Source: Rhodospirillum sp. UBA1311
Lineage (GTDB): Bacteria > Pseudomonadota > Alphaproteobacteria > Rhodospirillales > Rhodospirillaceae
Direction of reading: 5' to 3'
Assembly (NCBI GenBank): GCA_002307145.1
Contig: DBTR01000058.1
Location: forward strand, 10,251-62,122
Length of the DNA: 51,872 nucleotides
Both the position numbers and the translations under genes were made by a program. Positions 34,699-46,927 of this stretch are shown one piece after another. Each line of letters opens with the position of its first letter. Positions within the stretch are counted from its first letter, which is position 1. Below the pieces are notes generated by a model. It ran no database searches, was not told the DNA's origin, and saw nothing but the letters and a program-made list of their open reading frames with translations.

Positions 34699-35261
34699 GG
34701 ATCTTCAAACCCCAAGCGGGCGAGGAACGGACCGATCTCGGCCAGTTCCAGAACCGCGTCGACGGCACAGGCGGCGATTGCGGCACGCGGCATGATATCG
34801 ACCTCGGCGGTCTCCGGAGACTGCACGATGGTGCGCCCTCCCAAGCGTTTGATCGCGACCAGCCCGGCAGCCCCATCGACGCTGGCACCGGTCAAGATAA
34901 CACCCGTGAGATCGGAACAGAAGGCCTCAGCCGCAGTTTCCATCAAGACGTCGATCGAAGGACGCGAATAATTAACGCGTTCCTCCCGCGAGAGACTGAA
35001 GCGAAGCTCCGGTTCGACCATTAGGTGAAAGTCGGCCGGAGCGATGAACACTATGCCCGGCAACAGAGGCTCTTTGTCCTCCGCCTCCCGCACCGGCAAT
35101 TGGCAATGGCGCTGGAATCGGCGGGCGAGGGTGTCGTTGGCGTGCGGCGCGATGTGCTGCACCACGATCACCACGGCGGGGAAATCCGCAGGCAGCGCTT
35201 CGAGCACCCGGCCAACCGCTTCGAGGCCGCCCGCCGACGCGCCGATCGCGATTCCCCGCAT
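34692..35261 (-). CDS. Stand-alone CheB-type protein methylesterase
   Basis: A 189-residue CheB catalytic domain that removes methyl groups from glutamyl esters. The triad is visible: Ser9 in IGASAGG, His36 in VQHIAPHANDTLARRF and Asp129 in VILTGASVDGAAGL. The N-terminal receiver domain of ordinary CheB is missing, so activity is not gated by its own phosphorylation. The ATG at 35261 starts two bases after the CheR stop; a TTG at 35267 is an alternative. No chemoreceptor gene is adjacent, so its substrate is unclear. Confidence 0.9.
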   Translation of the reverse strand: MRGIAIGASAGGLEAVGRVLEALPADFPAVVIVVQHIAPHANDTLARRFQRHCQLPVREAEDKEPLLPGIVFIAPADFHLMVEPELRFSLSREERVNYSRPSIDVLMETAAEAFCSDLTGVILTGASVDGAAGLVAIKRLGGRTIVQSPETAEVDIMPRAAIAACAVDAVLELAEIGPFLARLGFEDPC

Positions 35262-35263
35262 TC

Positions 35264-36126
35264 TCAAGGCTCACCCTGGACGCTCGGGACGCGCACGACG
35301 CGCTTGCGATAGATCTTCTCCCGCGCATCGACCACATCGAAGGCGTCGGCGTGGGCGGAGAAGCGCAGGCTCTCCTTGGTGCCGAGGCAGAGGAAGCCGC
35401 CGTTGCACAGACTGTCGAGGAACAGCTTGATCACCTTGTCCTGCAAATCGTCGCCGAAGTAGATCAGCACGTTGCGGCAGAAGATCACGTTCATTTCGCC
35501 GAAAATGCCGTCGGTGACGAGGTTGTGCGGCGAGAACAGCACGTTCTTCTTCAAGTCCGCCGCGATCGCGACGGAATCGTATCCGGCGGTGTAGTAGTCG
35601 GCGAACGAGGCGTGGCCGCCCGCTTTCTGGTAGTTGGCGGTGTATTGCCGCACCGATTCGAGCGGATAGATGCCGCGCCGGGCGGACTCCAGAACCTGCG
35701 GATTGATGTCGGTGGCGTAGATCTGGGCGCGCTCGCGCATCCCCTCCTCGTTGAGGAGAATGCCCATGGAATAGACTTCCTGCCCGGCGGCGCAGCCCGC
35801 GTGCCAGACCTTGATGAACGGATAGGTCTTGAGGTGCGGCACGACGCTATCCCGCACCGCGCGATAGAATTCGGGGTCGCGGAACATCTCGGTGACGTTG
35901 ATCGACAGCGCCTGGAGGATTTCGTCGAAAAATCCGGCGTCGTAGATCAGGCGCCGGATCATCTCGCAGAACGATGGGATGCTGTTGCGCGCCCGTACGT
36001 GTTCAAGCCTTCGCTTGATGTGTGCGCTCGCATAGCCGCGAAAGTCGTAGCCCGACTTCTGGTAGATCGCTTCCAGCAGGAGGCGGATTTCCAGGCGTTG
36101 GTTTTCGAGGATCGCGGCGTCGTCGG

Positions 36127-36130
<4 letters not shown>
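35264..36130 (-). CDS. CheR-type protein-glutamate methyltransferase
   Basis: A 288-residue SAM-dependent methyltransferase. The N-terminal helical domain (LLEAIYQKSGYDFRGYASAHIKRRLEHVRAR) and the catalytic domain with INVTEMFRDPEFY, SAM-binding VWHAGCAAGQEVYSMGI, IYATDINPQVLE and VIFCRNVLIYF all match CheR. It has no TPR or beta-subdomain receptor-docking extras apart from the short RR-end. The ATG at 36130 overlaps the hybrid-kinase stop by four bases (ATGA). In this operon it may methylate the kinase itself rather than a receptor, which is inference. Confidence 0.92.
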
Positions 36131-40263
<4,133 letters not shown>

Positions 40264-40481
40264 GGTGCCCCCAGTCCCCCACCTCATCCTTTCGCAGGAT
40301 GGGCGCCCTGATTTAGGGCTTTGACGCAGGAGCGTAACATACGCTTCCCCCAGGCATGCGGCAACAGTCCAAAGGCGCAGGAACAGGGATACGGCAAGGC
40401 TTCGGGGGAGAGTTCTGGATGCGGAGCAAGGCGAAATCCGCTATCTCGTGTGTTCGACGCCCGCGCAAGGAGAGTTCCGCC

Positions 40482-40949
40482 ATGAGTTCCGACAATCCCA
40501 CCGGCCTGACCCAGCTCGGCCAAACCGCCTTCGCCGCCAACACCCCGGAGGCCGCGACCCTGGAGCGGGTGCCGTGGCAGGGCGACGATCTGCCGCGCAC
40601 CGTGGTGCGGTTCGTCTGCCCCGAGTTCACCTCGCTCTGCCCGGTCACCGGTCAGCCCGATTTCGCGCATCTGGTGATCGACTACGTGCCGGCGAAGTGG
40701 CTGGTGGAATCGAAGTCTTTGAAACTGTTTCTTCAGTCTTTCCGAAACCATGGTGCGTTTCACGAATCCTGTACGGTGATGGTGGCGCGGCGGCTGGTGG
40801 AGACTCTTGATCCGGTTTGGCTCCGGATCGGCGGCTATTGGTACCCGCGCGGTGGCATCCCGATCGACGTGTTCTGGCAAACCGGACCCACGCCCGAGGG
40901 CGTTTGGGTGCCCGACCAGGGCGTGCCGCCGTATCGCGGCCGCGGCTGA
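40482..40949 (+). CDS. queF: NADPH-dependent 7-cyano-7-deazaguanine reductase
   Basis: A 155-residue T-fold enzyme of the short YkvM type that reduces preQ0 to preQ1 in queuosine synthesis. Cys53 (FTSLCPVTGQPDF) forms the thioimide and Asp60 is the general acid. ESKSLKLFLQSFRNHGAFHE is the family NADPH/substrate signature. AAGGAGAG 8 bases upstream fixes the ATG at 40482. It is divergent from the kinase operon. I looked for a preQ1 riboswitch in the 220-base leader and saw none. Confidence 0.95.
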   Translation: MSSDNPTGLTQLGQTAFAANTPEAATLERVPWQGDDLPRTVVRFVCPEFTSLCPVTGQPDFAHLVIDYVPAKWLVESKSLKLFLQSFRNHGAFHESCTVMVARRLVETLDPVWLRIGGYWYPRGGIPIDVFWQTGPTPEGVWVPDQGVPPYRGRG

Positions 40950-41010
40950 TTGACCGCGCGCCCGGCTTTCCCCATGTGTTGAAGACACTTGGCGAAATCG
41001 GAGACGAGCG

Positions 41011-41415
41011 ATGGATCTGGCGACCGCGATCCGGACGTGCCTGCAGAAATACGCGACCTTCTCCGGCCGCGCGCGGCGCGGCGAGTTCTGGTGGTGGGTT
41101 CTCGCCTACCTCGCCGCCTCGACGGTGGCGATCATCTTCGACGCCGCCGCCTTCGGCCATCGCAATGCGCTGTTCTCCGGCCTGCTGTCGCTCGCGGCGT
41201 TCCTGCCGAGCATCGCCGTCGCGGCGCGCCGCCTGCACGACATCGACAAGTCGGGCTGGTGGCAGCTGCTCTGGCTGATCCCGCTGATCGGCCCGGTGAT
41301 CCTGCTGTTCTGGTGGACCCGGCCGGGCGAAACCGGGCCGAACCGCTTCGGCCCGGATCCGGTCTCGCCGTTCGCCGCCGCCGACGCGAGCTTCGTTGAT
41401 CCGATGGGGATGTGA
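41011..41415 (+). CDS. DUF805 membrane protein, copy 1
   Basis: A 134-residue inner-membrane protein of the DUF805 family. It opens CLQKYATFSGRARRGEFWWWVL and has about three to four helices, the RRLHDIDKSGWWQLLWLIPLIG signature and a C-terminal GPNRFGPDP. The function of the family is unknown. It is first of three tandem copies whose shared blocks (CxxKYAxFSGRxxRxEFWWW, RRxHDxxxSxWWxL, GPNRFG) show recent or maintained duplication. Confidence 0.9.
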   Translation: MDLATAIRTCLQKYATFSGRARRGEFWWWVLAYLAASTVAIIFDAAAFGHRNALFSGLLSLAAFLPSIAVAARRLHDIDKSGWWQLLWLIPLIGPVILLFWWTRPGETGPNRFGPDPVSPFAAADASFVDPMGM

Positions 41416-41487
41416 CCGTCGTCACAGATTGCCGGTCTGCGCAGGCATAGGGTCGCGCCGATTTCAATCTCGGGGCGATGGCGACTT

Positions 41488-41883
41488 ATGGGTTTCTTTC
41501 AAGCGGTTGGTGCGTGTCTGCGTAAATACGCGCAGTTTTCGGGGCGTTCGACGCGCTCCGAGTTCTGGTGGTGGCAGCTGTTTTTCCTGCTGGTGAACAT
41601 TGTTCCGTTTTTTGTGGTCGGCGTGTTGGTCTTCGCGTTTCCCGCATTGGCGCCCTATGTCGGGTGGTTTGCGTATGCCTTGATTCTTGCCGTTGCGATT
41701 CCCGATCTCGCAGTCACCGCTCGCCGGTTTCACGACATCGGCCGTTCCGGCTGGTGGCAGTTGCTCGGTTTCGTGCCGATTCTCGGCTGGGTGCTGGTGG
41801 TGTGGTGGGGGGTGAAATTGGGAGATCTGGGGCCGAACCGCTTTGGCCCGTGCCCGCTTCCGCCTTCCGCGCGGCTGGACTGA
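41488..41883 (+). CDS. DUF805 membrane protein, copy 2
   Basis: A 131-residue paralogue of the gene at 41011, with the same blocks: CLRKYAQFSGRSTRSEFWWWQLF, ARRFHDIGRSGWWQLLGFVPILGW and LGPNRFGPCPLP. It has about four hydrophobic segments. Codon use here is noticeably less GC-biased than in copy 1 (for example TTTTTCCTG and GTTCCGTTTTTT runs), so copy 2 did not arise by a very recent copy of copy 1. Function unknown. Confidence 0.9.
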   Translation: MGFFQAVGACLRKYAQFSGRSTRSEFWWWQLFFLLVNIVPFFVVGVLVFAFPALAPYVGWFAYALILAVAIPDLAVTARRFHDIGRSGWWQLLGFVPILGWVLVVWWGVKLGDLGPNRFGPCPLPPSARLD

Positions 41884-41892
41884 CGCCCATCC

Positions 41893-42300
41893 ATGACGCT
41901 GCCGCAAGCGATAGCCGCCTGTTTCCGCAAGTACGCGCAGTTTTCAGGCCGTGCGTCGCGCTCCTAATTCTGGTGGTGGGAGGCGTTCGATGTGCTGGCG
42001 AAGGTCATTCTCTACGGCGGGGCGGCCGCTTTCGGCGAGGCCTATCCGCAGTTCGTGAGTTTGGTGGTGTGGGGCGCGATGGTCCTGATAGTCGTGATGG
42101 TCGTCCCCGGTCTGGCGGTGGCGTTGCGGCGGTATCACGACAGCGGCCGGTCCGCTTGGTGGCTGTTGGTCAGTCAGGTGCCCTACATCGGTTGGGCGTG
42201 GTATTTCGTGCTGGCGACCAAGCCGGGTGAGCCGGGGCCGAACCGCTTCGGCGCCGCGCACCGCGGCCCCGCCGAAGTCCCCTCCGTCGCCGAGGCCTGA
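41893..42300 (+). pseudogene. DUF805 membrane protein, copy 3, broken by an in-frame TAA
   Basis: The frame opens at 41893 with MTLPQAIAACFRKYAQFSG and RASRS, then meets TAA at 41965-41967 exactly where both paralogues have the Glu codon of EFWWW. It continues in the same frame with FWWWEAFDV, RRYHDSGRSAWWLL and GPNRFGAAH to the TGA at 42300. Everything after the stop is intact, so the nonsense change is probably recent. Re-initiation at a GTG (41992) could make a shortened protein lacking the conserved N-terminus. Confidence 0.85.
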
Positions 42301-42427
42301 TTGTGGCGATACGGTCGCGGGGCAGCGCTTTCCGTCGCGTATTCCGTCGTCGTCGTTGACATCCGGATCGTGGGGCGGGAAGCCTCCTGGGTCGTTCCCG
42401 GCGGGTCCGGGCATTCAGGAGGAGGTT

Positions 42428-42745
42428 ATGGACGGATATCTGGTTACGTTCTTCACCCAACGCAGCAGAACCCACGATGGCGCGCCGCTCGCCGACTGGA
42501 TTCTCGAACAGGCGCGGGCGCTCGGTGTGCGCGGCGCGACGGTGTTTTCCGGAAGCGAGGGGTTCGGCCACGATGGCCGCTTCCATTCCAACAGCCTGTT
42601 CGACATGGAAGATTCGCCGCTTCAAGTGGTCATGGCGATGTCCCCTGAAGAAAGCGATCGCCTGTTCGCCGCGATCGCAGCGCACGGACATCGGATTTTC
42701 TACACCAAGTCTCGGGTGGAATTCGGCTTTACCGCCGAAGCTTGA
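42428..42745 (+). CDS. DUF190 family protein
   Basis: A 105-residue PII-like fold protein of the DUF190 family. Key segments are HDGAPLADWILEQARALGVRGATVFSGSEGFGHDGRFHSNSL, matching the family's G-A-T-V-x-x-G…GFG…H pattern, and DSPLQVVMAMSPEESDRLFAAI. Members often accompany the fluoride channel gene crcB, but none is here. AGGAGG sits 4-5 bases before the ATG. It is 47 bases before the DUF554 gene and is probably co-transcribed with it. Function unknown. Confidence 0.82.
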   Translation: MDGYLVTFFTQRSRTHDGAPLADWILEQARALGVRGATVFSGSEGFGHDGRFHSNSLFDMEDSPLQVVMAMSPEESDRLFAAIAAHGHRIFYTKSRVEFGFTAEA

Positions 42746-42792
42746 GGTTCCCACCTGTCCGCTTCCCTGGCGGATCACGCAAAGGCATATGG

Positions 42793-43506
42793 ATGATTGG
42801 ACCTACGATTAACGGTGGGGCGCTGGTTCTCGGCAGCCTGCTGGGGGCCGCGATCGGCCCGAAGTTGAACAAAAACCTGCGTCAGCAGATTCCCCAGGTT
42901 TTCGGGTGCGCGGCGCTCGGCATCGGCGTGGTGATGATCACCAAGGTGCACGCTTTCGCGCCGGTGGTGCTCGCGTTGATTCTCGGCGCGGCGTTCGGCA
43001 TTTTGGTGCGGGTGGAAGACCGCGTGCAGAGGCTCTCCGGCTATTCGCGCAAGCTGGTGGACAGGATCGCGAAGCCTGCGGCGGGTGTCGGCCAGGAGGA
43101 GTTCCTCGACAAGTTCGTCGCGCTGGTGGTGCTGTTCTGCGTCAGCGGCATGGGCGTCTACGGTTCGCTCTCCGAGGGCATGACCGGCGACTTCTCGTTG
43201 CTGGTGATCAAGGCGATCCTCGACTTCTTCACCGCCCTGATCTTCGCCTCCAACCTCGGGTTCGCGGTGTGCTTGCTCGCGATCCCGCAATTCGCGGTGC
43301 AGGCGCTCCTGTATCTCGGCGCGACACAGATCGTGCCGCTCACCACGCCCGAGATGATGGCGGACTTTTCCGCCTGCGGCGGCCTGATCATGCTCGCCAC
43401 CGGGTTCCGCATCTGCGGCATCAAGCCGTTTCCGGTGGCCGATATGATCCCGGCGTTGCTGCTGGTGATGCCGGTGTCGTGGGCGTGGACCGCCCTGGTC
43501 GTCTAG
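42793..43506 (+). CDS. DUF554 membrane protein
   Basis: A 237-residue inner-membrane protein of the DUF554 family with about six to seven helices. It begins IGPTINGGALVLGSLLGAAIG, the typical family opening, and contains VVLFCVSGMGVYGSLSEGMTGD followed by KAILDFFTALIFASNLGFAV. Transport is suspected for the family but not shown. The ATG at 42793 follows AAAGG. Its stop is only four bases from that of the convergent metallo-hydrolase gene, with no terminator between them. Confidence 0.88.
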   Translation: MIGPTINGGALVLGSLLGAAIGPKLNKNLRQQIPQVFGCAALGIGVVMITKVHAFAPVVLALILGAAFGILVRVEDRVQRLSGYSRKLVDRIAKPAAGVGQEEFLDKFVALVVLFCVSGMGVYGSLSEGMTGDFSLLVIKAILDFFTALIFASNLGFAVCLLAIPQFAVQALLYLGATQIVPLTTPEMMADFSACGGLIMLATGFRICGIKPFPVADMIPALLLVMPVSWAWTALVV

Positions 43507-43510
43507 GACG

Positions 43511-44347
43511 CTAGAATTCGAGGGTGTCACCCGCCATCGGCGCGAGCACCCGCGCCCCCAGCGCCTGCCGCATGAAATCGGTGGCGGCGCTGCCCGAGCA
43601 ATGGCAGGGCATGACGAAGCCGACGTTCCAGTCGATCAGCACCCGTGCGGTTTCCTCAAGGCGATGCTCGGACGCGGAGATCAGGTGGAAACCGCCGACG
43701 AGCCCGGCGATGCGATGTTCGCCGGTGACCCGCCGCGCCTGGTGGACGGTGTTGACCAGCCCGGAATGGGCGCAGCCGCACACCACCACCAGGCCTTTCT
43801 CGGTGAGGAACCAGAGCGCCTGGTCGTCGGGAATGGTATCCGGGATGGTGCCTGCTGCGTCGAGGAAGAACGGTCCGCCGGTGTCTTCGTAGAGCGTCGC
43901 GCGCGGCACCTCGCCGGTGGTGCCGACGTCGGGCATCAGTTCCATCGGCGCGCGGGAGGCGCAACTCCGCTGCGGCGGCAGGCTGCGCATCGCGGCGGCG
44001 GCGGCGGGCGGAATCCCGATCGGTCGGACGTCGTTGGGGCGCACGCTGTAGCGTTCGCGGAAGATCTCCGGGTGATGCACCACCATCAGGCTCTGGTTGA
44101 GCGCGAGAACCTGGTCGACCGCGCCGGTGTGGTCGTAATGGCCGTGGCTGAGGACGAGGAAGTGAGCGGCGGCGAGGTCGAGGTTGAGACGATCGGCATT
44201 GGGGCGGAGCGCCGCGCCCTGACCGGTGTCGAACAGGATCGAGCCGTGCGGCGTCTCGATCCAGAAGGCCAGGCCATGCTCGGTGGCGAAACCCTCGCGC
44301 GCGGTGTTCTCGACAACCACGGTGACGGTGAAACGGGACCGGGTCAT
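43511..44347 (-). CDS. Metallo-beta-lactamase-fold hydrolase
   Basis: A 278-residue hydrolase of the COG1237 type. The metal motif HxHxDH is His68-Gly-His70-Tyr-Asp72-His73 in LVLSHGHYDHTGAV; later ligands are in CGCAHSGLVN and GGFHLI, with a final His in MPCHCSG. FWIETPHGSILFDTGQG is typical of this subfamily, some members of which act in pterin chemistry. The ATG at 44347 is preferred over 44362 because GGAGG lies 8 bases before it. Substrate unknown. It is divergent from the thiC leader. Confidence 0.85.
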   Translation of the reverse strand: MTRSRFTVTVVVENTAREGFATEHGLAFWIETPHGSILFDTGQGAALRPNADRLNLDLAAAHFLVLSHGHYDHTGAVDQVLALNQSLMVVHHPEIFRERYSVRPNDVRPIGIPPAAAAAMRSLPPQRSCASRAPMELMPDVGTTGEVPRATLYEDTGGPFFLDAAGTIPDTIPDDQALWFLTEKGLVVVCGCAHSGLVNTVHQARRVTGEHRIAGLVGGFHLISASEHRLEETARVLIDWNVGFVMPCHCSGSAATDFMRQALGARVLAPMAGDTLEF

Positions 44348-44474
44348 CTTCTGCGCCTCCATTGCGGTATTTTTTCAAGCAAAGCACGCGCTACGGGCTC
44401 GCGTCCAGGAGATTCCTGACAAATCGGACAGGATCGGTTTGACAACCTCCGCGCACTTCGGCAGCCTCGTCGCC

Positions 44475-44570
44475 AGCCCAAGGGGGGCCCCGTCAGGGGG
44501 CTGAGATATCGCTGCTATGCGCGATGACCCTTTGAACCTGATCCGGGTCATTCCGGCGAAGGGATGGGAT
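44475..44570 (+). promoter_or_regulatory. TPP riboswitch (THI element) upstream of thiC
   Basis: The conserved aptamer blocks occur in order: AAGGGGGGCC, GGGGGCTGAGATA, ACCCTTTGAACCTGATC, CGGGTCATTCCGGCG and AAGGGATGGG. CCCA (44477-44480) and TGGG (44565-44568) close the first stem. It binds thiamine pyrophosphate and lowers expression of thiamine genes. It ends about 75 bases before the thiC start, so control may be at ribosome access; no clean T-run terminator is visible in between. Confidence 0.95.
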
Positions 44571-44644
44571 TGCGGATGCCCGGAGTGGCTCCGCGCCGTC
44601 TTCTCGCGCCCCGGGTCTCCACCGCTGTCCGCGAGGAGCCCACC

Positions 44645-46144
44645 ATGTCCACCACGCTACCCTGCCGCAACCCGCTCGACGACGCTCGCCGGGTGTTCGT
44701 GCGCGGCACCCTCCACCCTGAAATCGCAGTGCCGTTCGCCGAACTCGCGCTCAAGGAGGGGCCGTTCCGCCTCGATCTCACCGCCGGGCGCCACGCTCAC
44801 GCAGCGCCTTCGCCCATGCCGCGCACCTGGCTTGCCCGCCAGCAAGTCCGCAAGACCCAGCGCGAATGGGCGCTGTCCGGGGTGGTGACGCCCGAGATGG
44901 AATACGTCGCGATCCGCGAATCCCTCGGCGGGCCGGGGCGGATCACGCCGGAGTTCGTGCGCGACGAAGTCGCGCGCGGCGCGGCGATCATCCCCGCCAA
45001 CCTCAATCACCCCGAGTTGGAACCGATGGCGATCGGCCGTGCCTTCCGGGTCAAGGTCAACGCCAACATCGGCACCTCGGGCGAAGTCTCCGACCTTGGC
45101 CTCGAAGTCGAGAAGATGATCGACGCGGTGCGCCACGGCGCGGACACGGTGATGGACCTCTCCACCGGCCGGAACCTCCATGCCACCCGCGAGGCGATCC
45201 TGCGTGCGTCGCCGGTGCCGATCGGCACCGTGCCGCTCTACGAAGCGCTCTTGCGCGCGGGCGGCAAGGCGGAAAACCTGACCTGGGAGATCTTCGCAGA
45301 GACCCTGCTCGACCACGCACGCCAGGGCGTCGACTACGTCACCATCCACGCCGGGCTGCGTCGCGCCCACCTGCCGCTCGCCGCGAAGCGCGTCACCGGC
45401 GTGGTCAGCCGGGGCGGCGCCATCCTCGCGCGCTGGTGCGCCGCCCACGATGCGGAAAACTTCCTCTATGCCCGGTTCGCCGAAGTCTGCGAAATTCTCC
45501 GCACCTACGACGTCGCGGTCTCGCTCGGCGACGGCCTGCGCCCCGGGTGCACCGCCGACGCCAACGACGCCGCCCAGTTCGCCGAACTCGACACCCTGGG
45601 TGAACTCGCGAAAATCGCGGCCGAACACGGCGTCCAAACCATGATCGAAGGCCCTGGTCACGTGCCGATGCACAAGATCGCCGAAAACCTCACCCGCCAC
45701 GCCGCCGCTTGCGGCGAAGCGCCGCTCTATACCCTCGGGCCGCTCGTGACCGATTCCGCCCCCGGCTTCGACCACATCACCGGCGCGATCGGCGGCGCGA
45801 TGATCGCCTGGATGGGGGCCTCCATGCTTTGCGTCGTCACGCCCAAGGAACACCTCGGCCTGCCCGACCGCGACGACGTCCGCCAGGGCGTCACCGCCTT
45901 CCGCGTCGCCGCCCACGCCGCCGACCTCGCCAAGGGCCTCGCCTCGGCCCAGGCGCGCGACGACGCTCTCTCCCGCGCACGCTATGCCTTCCGCTGGAAC
46001 GAGCAGATCGCCCTCGGTCTCGATCCGCTCACCGCGCAAGCCTATCGCGGCGACGCGGGCGACGATCACCACTGCACGATGTGCGGCGAAGCGTTCTGCT
46101 CGATGCGCGGGTTCCGAAGCGTGGCGGAGGCGGTGGGGGCGTAA
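44645..46144 (+). CDS. thiC: Phosphomethylpyrimidine synthase
   Basis: A 499-residue radical-SAM enzyme that converts aminoimidazole ribotide to hydroxymethylpyrimidine phosphate for thiamine. The C-terminal cluster ligands are CX2CX4C (Cys477, Cys480, Cys485 in CTMCGEAFC). Family blocks include PANLNHPELEPMAIGR, VNANIGTSG, MDLSTGRN and MIEGPGHVPMHKI. It is shorter than the 631-residue E. coli enzyme because much of the N-terminal domain is trimmed. GAGGAG before the ATG at 44645 fixes the start. No other thi genes are near; it is a single-gene riboswitch unit. Confidence 0.96.
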   Translation: MSTTLPCRNPLDDARRVFVRGTLHPEIAVPFAELALKEGPFRLDLTAGRHAHAAPSPMPRTWLARQQVRKTQREWALSGVVTPEMEYVAIRESLGGPGRITPEFVRDEVARGAAIIPANLNHPELEPMAIGRAFRVKVNANIGTSGEVSDLGLEVEKMIDAVRHGADTVMDLSTGRNLHATREAILRASPVPIGTVPLYEALLRAGGKAENLTWEIFAETLLDHARQGVDYVTIHAGLRRAHLPLAAKRVTGVVSRGGAILARWCAAHDAENFLYARFAEVCEILRTYDVAVSLGDGLRPGCTADANDAAQFAELDTLGELAKIAAEHGVQTMIEGPGHVPMHKIAENLTRHAAACGEAPLYTLGPLVTDSAPGFDHITGAIGGAMIAWMGASMLCVVTPKEHLGLPDRDDVRQGVTAFRVAAHAADLAKGLASAQARDDALSRARYAFRWNEQIALGLDPLTAQAYRGDAGDDHHCTMCGEAFCSMRGFRSVAEAVGA

Positions 46145-46402
46145 GGGTAACGGGGCCGCCGCCCCGCGCCCCGTTCGGAGGGGCTCGCCCCTCCGAACCT
46201 CCCATAAGTTTTTCGCGCGGAGCGCCATAAAACCATCACGCGGCGCGATGGTTGATTGCGCTGGCGCGCGGAAAACTAAGGGGTACACAGGGCCTAAGGC
46301 CCTGTGCGGGGTTCAGGGATTGGAACTCGGTCGCCGAAGGCGAGAGGAACGCCCGGTGGGCGTTCCTCAGAGTGGAAATCCCCCGGAGGGAAGCCCTGAC
46401 CT
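46145..46402. repeat. Hairpin-rich intergenic segment
   Basis: Four good inverted repeats are packed into 258 bases: CGGGGC/GCCCCG near 46151-46166; TTCGGAGGGG/CCCCTCCGAA (46174-46197); CACAGGGCC-TAA-GGCCCTGTG (46286-46306); and GAGGAACGCCC-GGT-GGGCGTTCCTC (46344-46368). The second is followed about 12 bases later by GTTTTT and may end thiC transcription. The rest look like dispersed extragenic palindromes rather than terminators. Confidence 0.6.
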
Positions 46403-46828
46403 TTATTCCTTTACCGTCTCGATCGTGCCGTCGGCCCAATTGATGGTGAGGGTGATGCCGATATCGGGGTGGAGACTTTTGCGCACCGGGCAGTTGTTGG
46501 CGGCGCGGATCATGCCCTGGCGGGCGCGTTCGTCGGTGTCGCAGGGGACGGCGGCGGAGATCGCGATGGCGCCGATGCGGCCCGGGACCATGGAGTAGTC
46601 GGCGGAGAGGGTCATGCCGGTGGTGTCGAGGCCGAGGGATCTTGCCTTGATCGCCATCAACGTGCCGGTGCAGTTGACCAGAGCGGCGACGGTGAGGTCG
46701 ATCGGCGAATAGGAGGTGTCTTCGCCGCCGTGGTCTTTCGTGGCGTCGGTCTCGACGATCTTGCCGTATTTGGTGAAGGTCGCGGAAAAACGGCAGACGC
46801 CGTCGTTGCGCGCGGTGAGGATTGCCAT
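46403..46828 (-). CDS. OsmC-family protein
   Basis: A 141-residue OsmC/Ohr-fold protein. The two redox cysteines are Cys53 (ALVNCTGTLM) and Cys113 (NNCPVRKSLHP), and SPIDLTVAAL matches the helix holding the first. Characterised relatives reduce organic hydroperoxides with thiols; this YhfA-like branch is less well understood. The ATG at 46828 has AAGGA about 8 bases upstream and removes a 17-residue extension. It lies downstream of glgC on the same strand but about 100 bases away. Confidence 0.88.
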   Translation of the reverse strand: MAILTARNDGVCRFSATFTKYGKIVETDATKDHGGEDTSYSPIDLTVAALVNCTGTLMAIKARSLGLDTTGMTLSADYSMVPGRIGAIAISAAVPCDTDERARQGMIRAANNCPVRKSLHPDIGITLTINWADGTIETVKE

Positions 46829-46927
46829 GGGTGGGGTCCTTGGGTTGAGAAATCGGACATGAAGACCTCGGCGACCCAATACCGGGTCGCCGTATTCGAT
46901 TTCTCTAATATAATTCCATTTGCCCGC

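Noticed and set aside
40264..40481. preQ1 riboswitch before queF
   Set aside because: No short C-rich pseudoknot aptamer with its A-rich tail could be found in the leader.
41965..41967. Recoding (selenocysteine or read-through) at the stop in the third DUF805 gene
   Set aside because: The codon is TAA, not TGA, and the paralogues have Glu there; a nonsense mutation is simpler.
42301..42427. Fluoride riboswitch before the DUF190 gene
   Set aside because: DUF190 often goes with fluoride export, but the conserved aptamer blocks are not found in this leader and crcB is absent.
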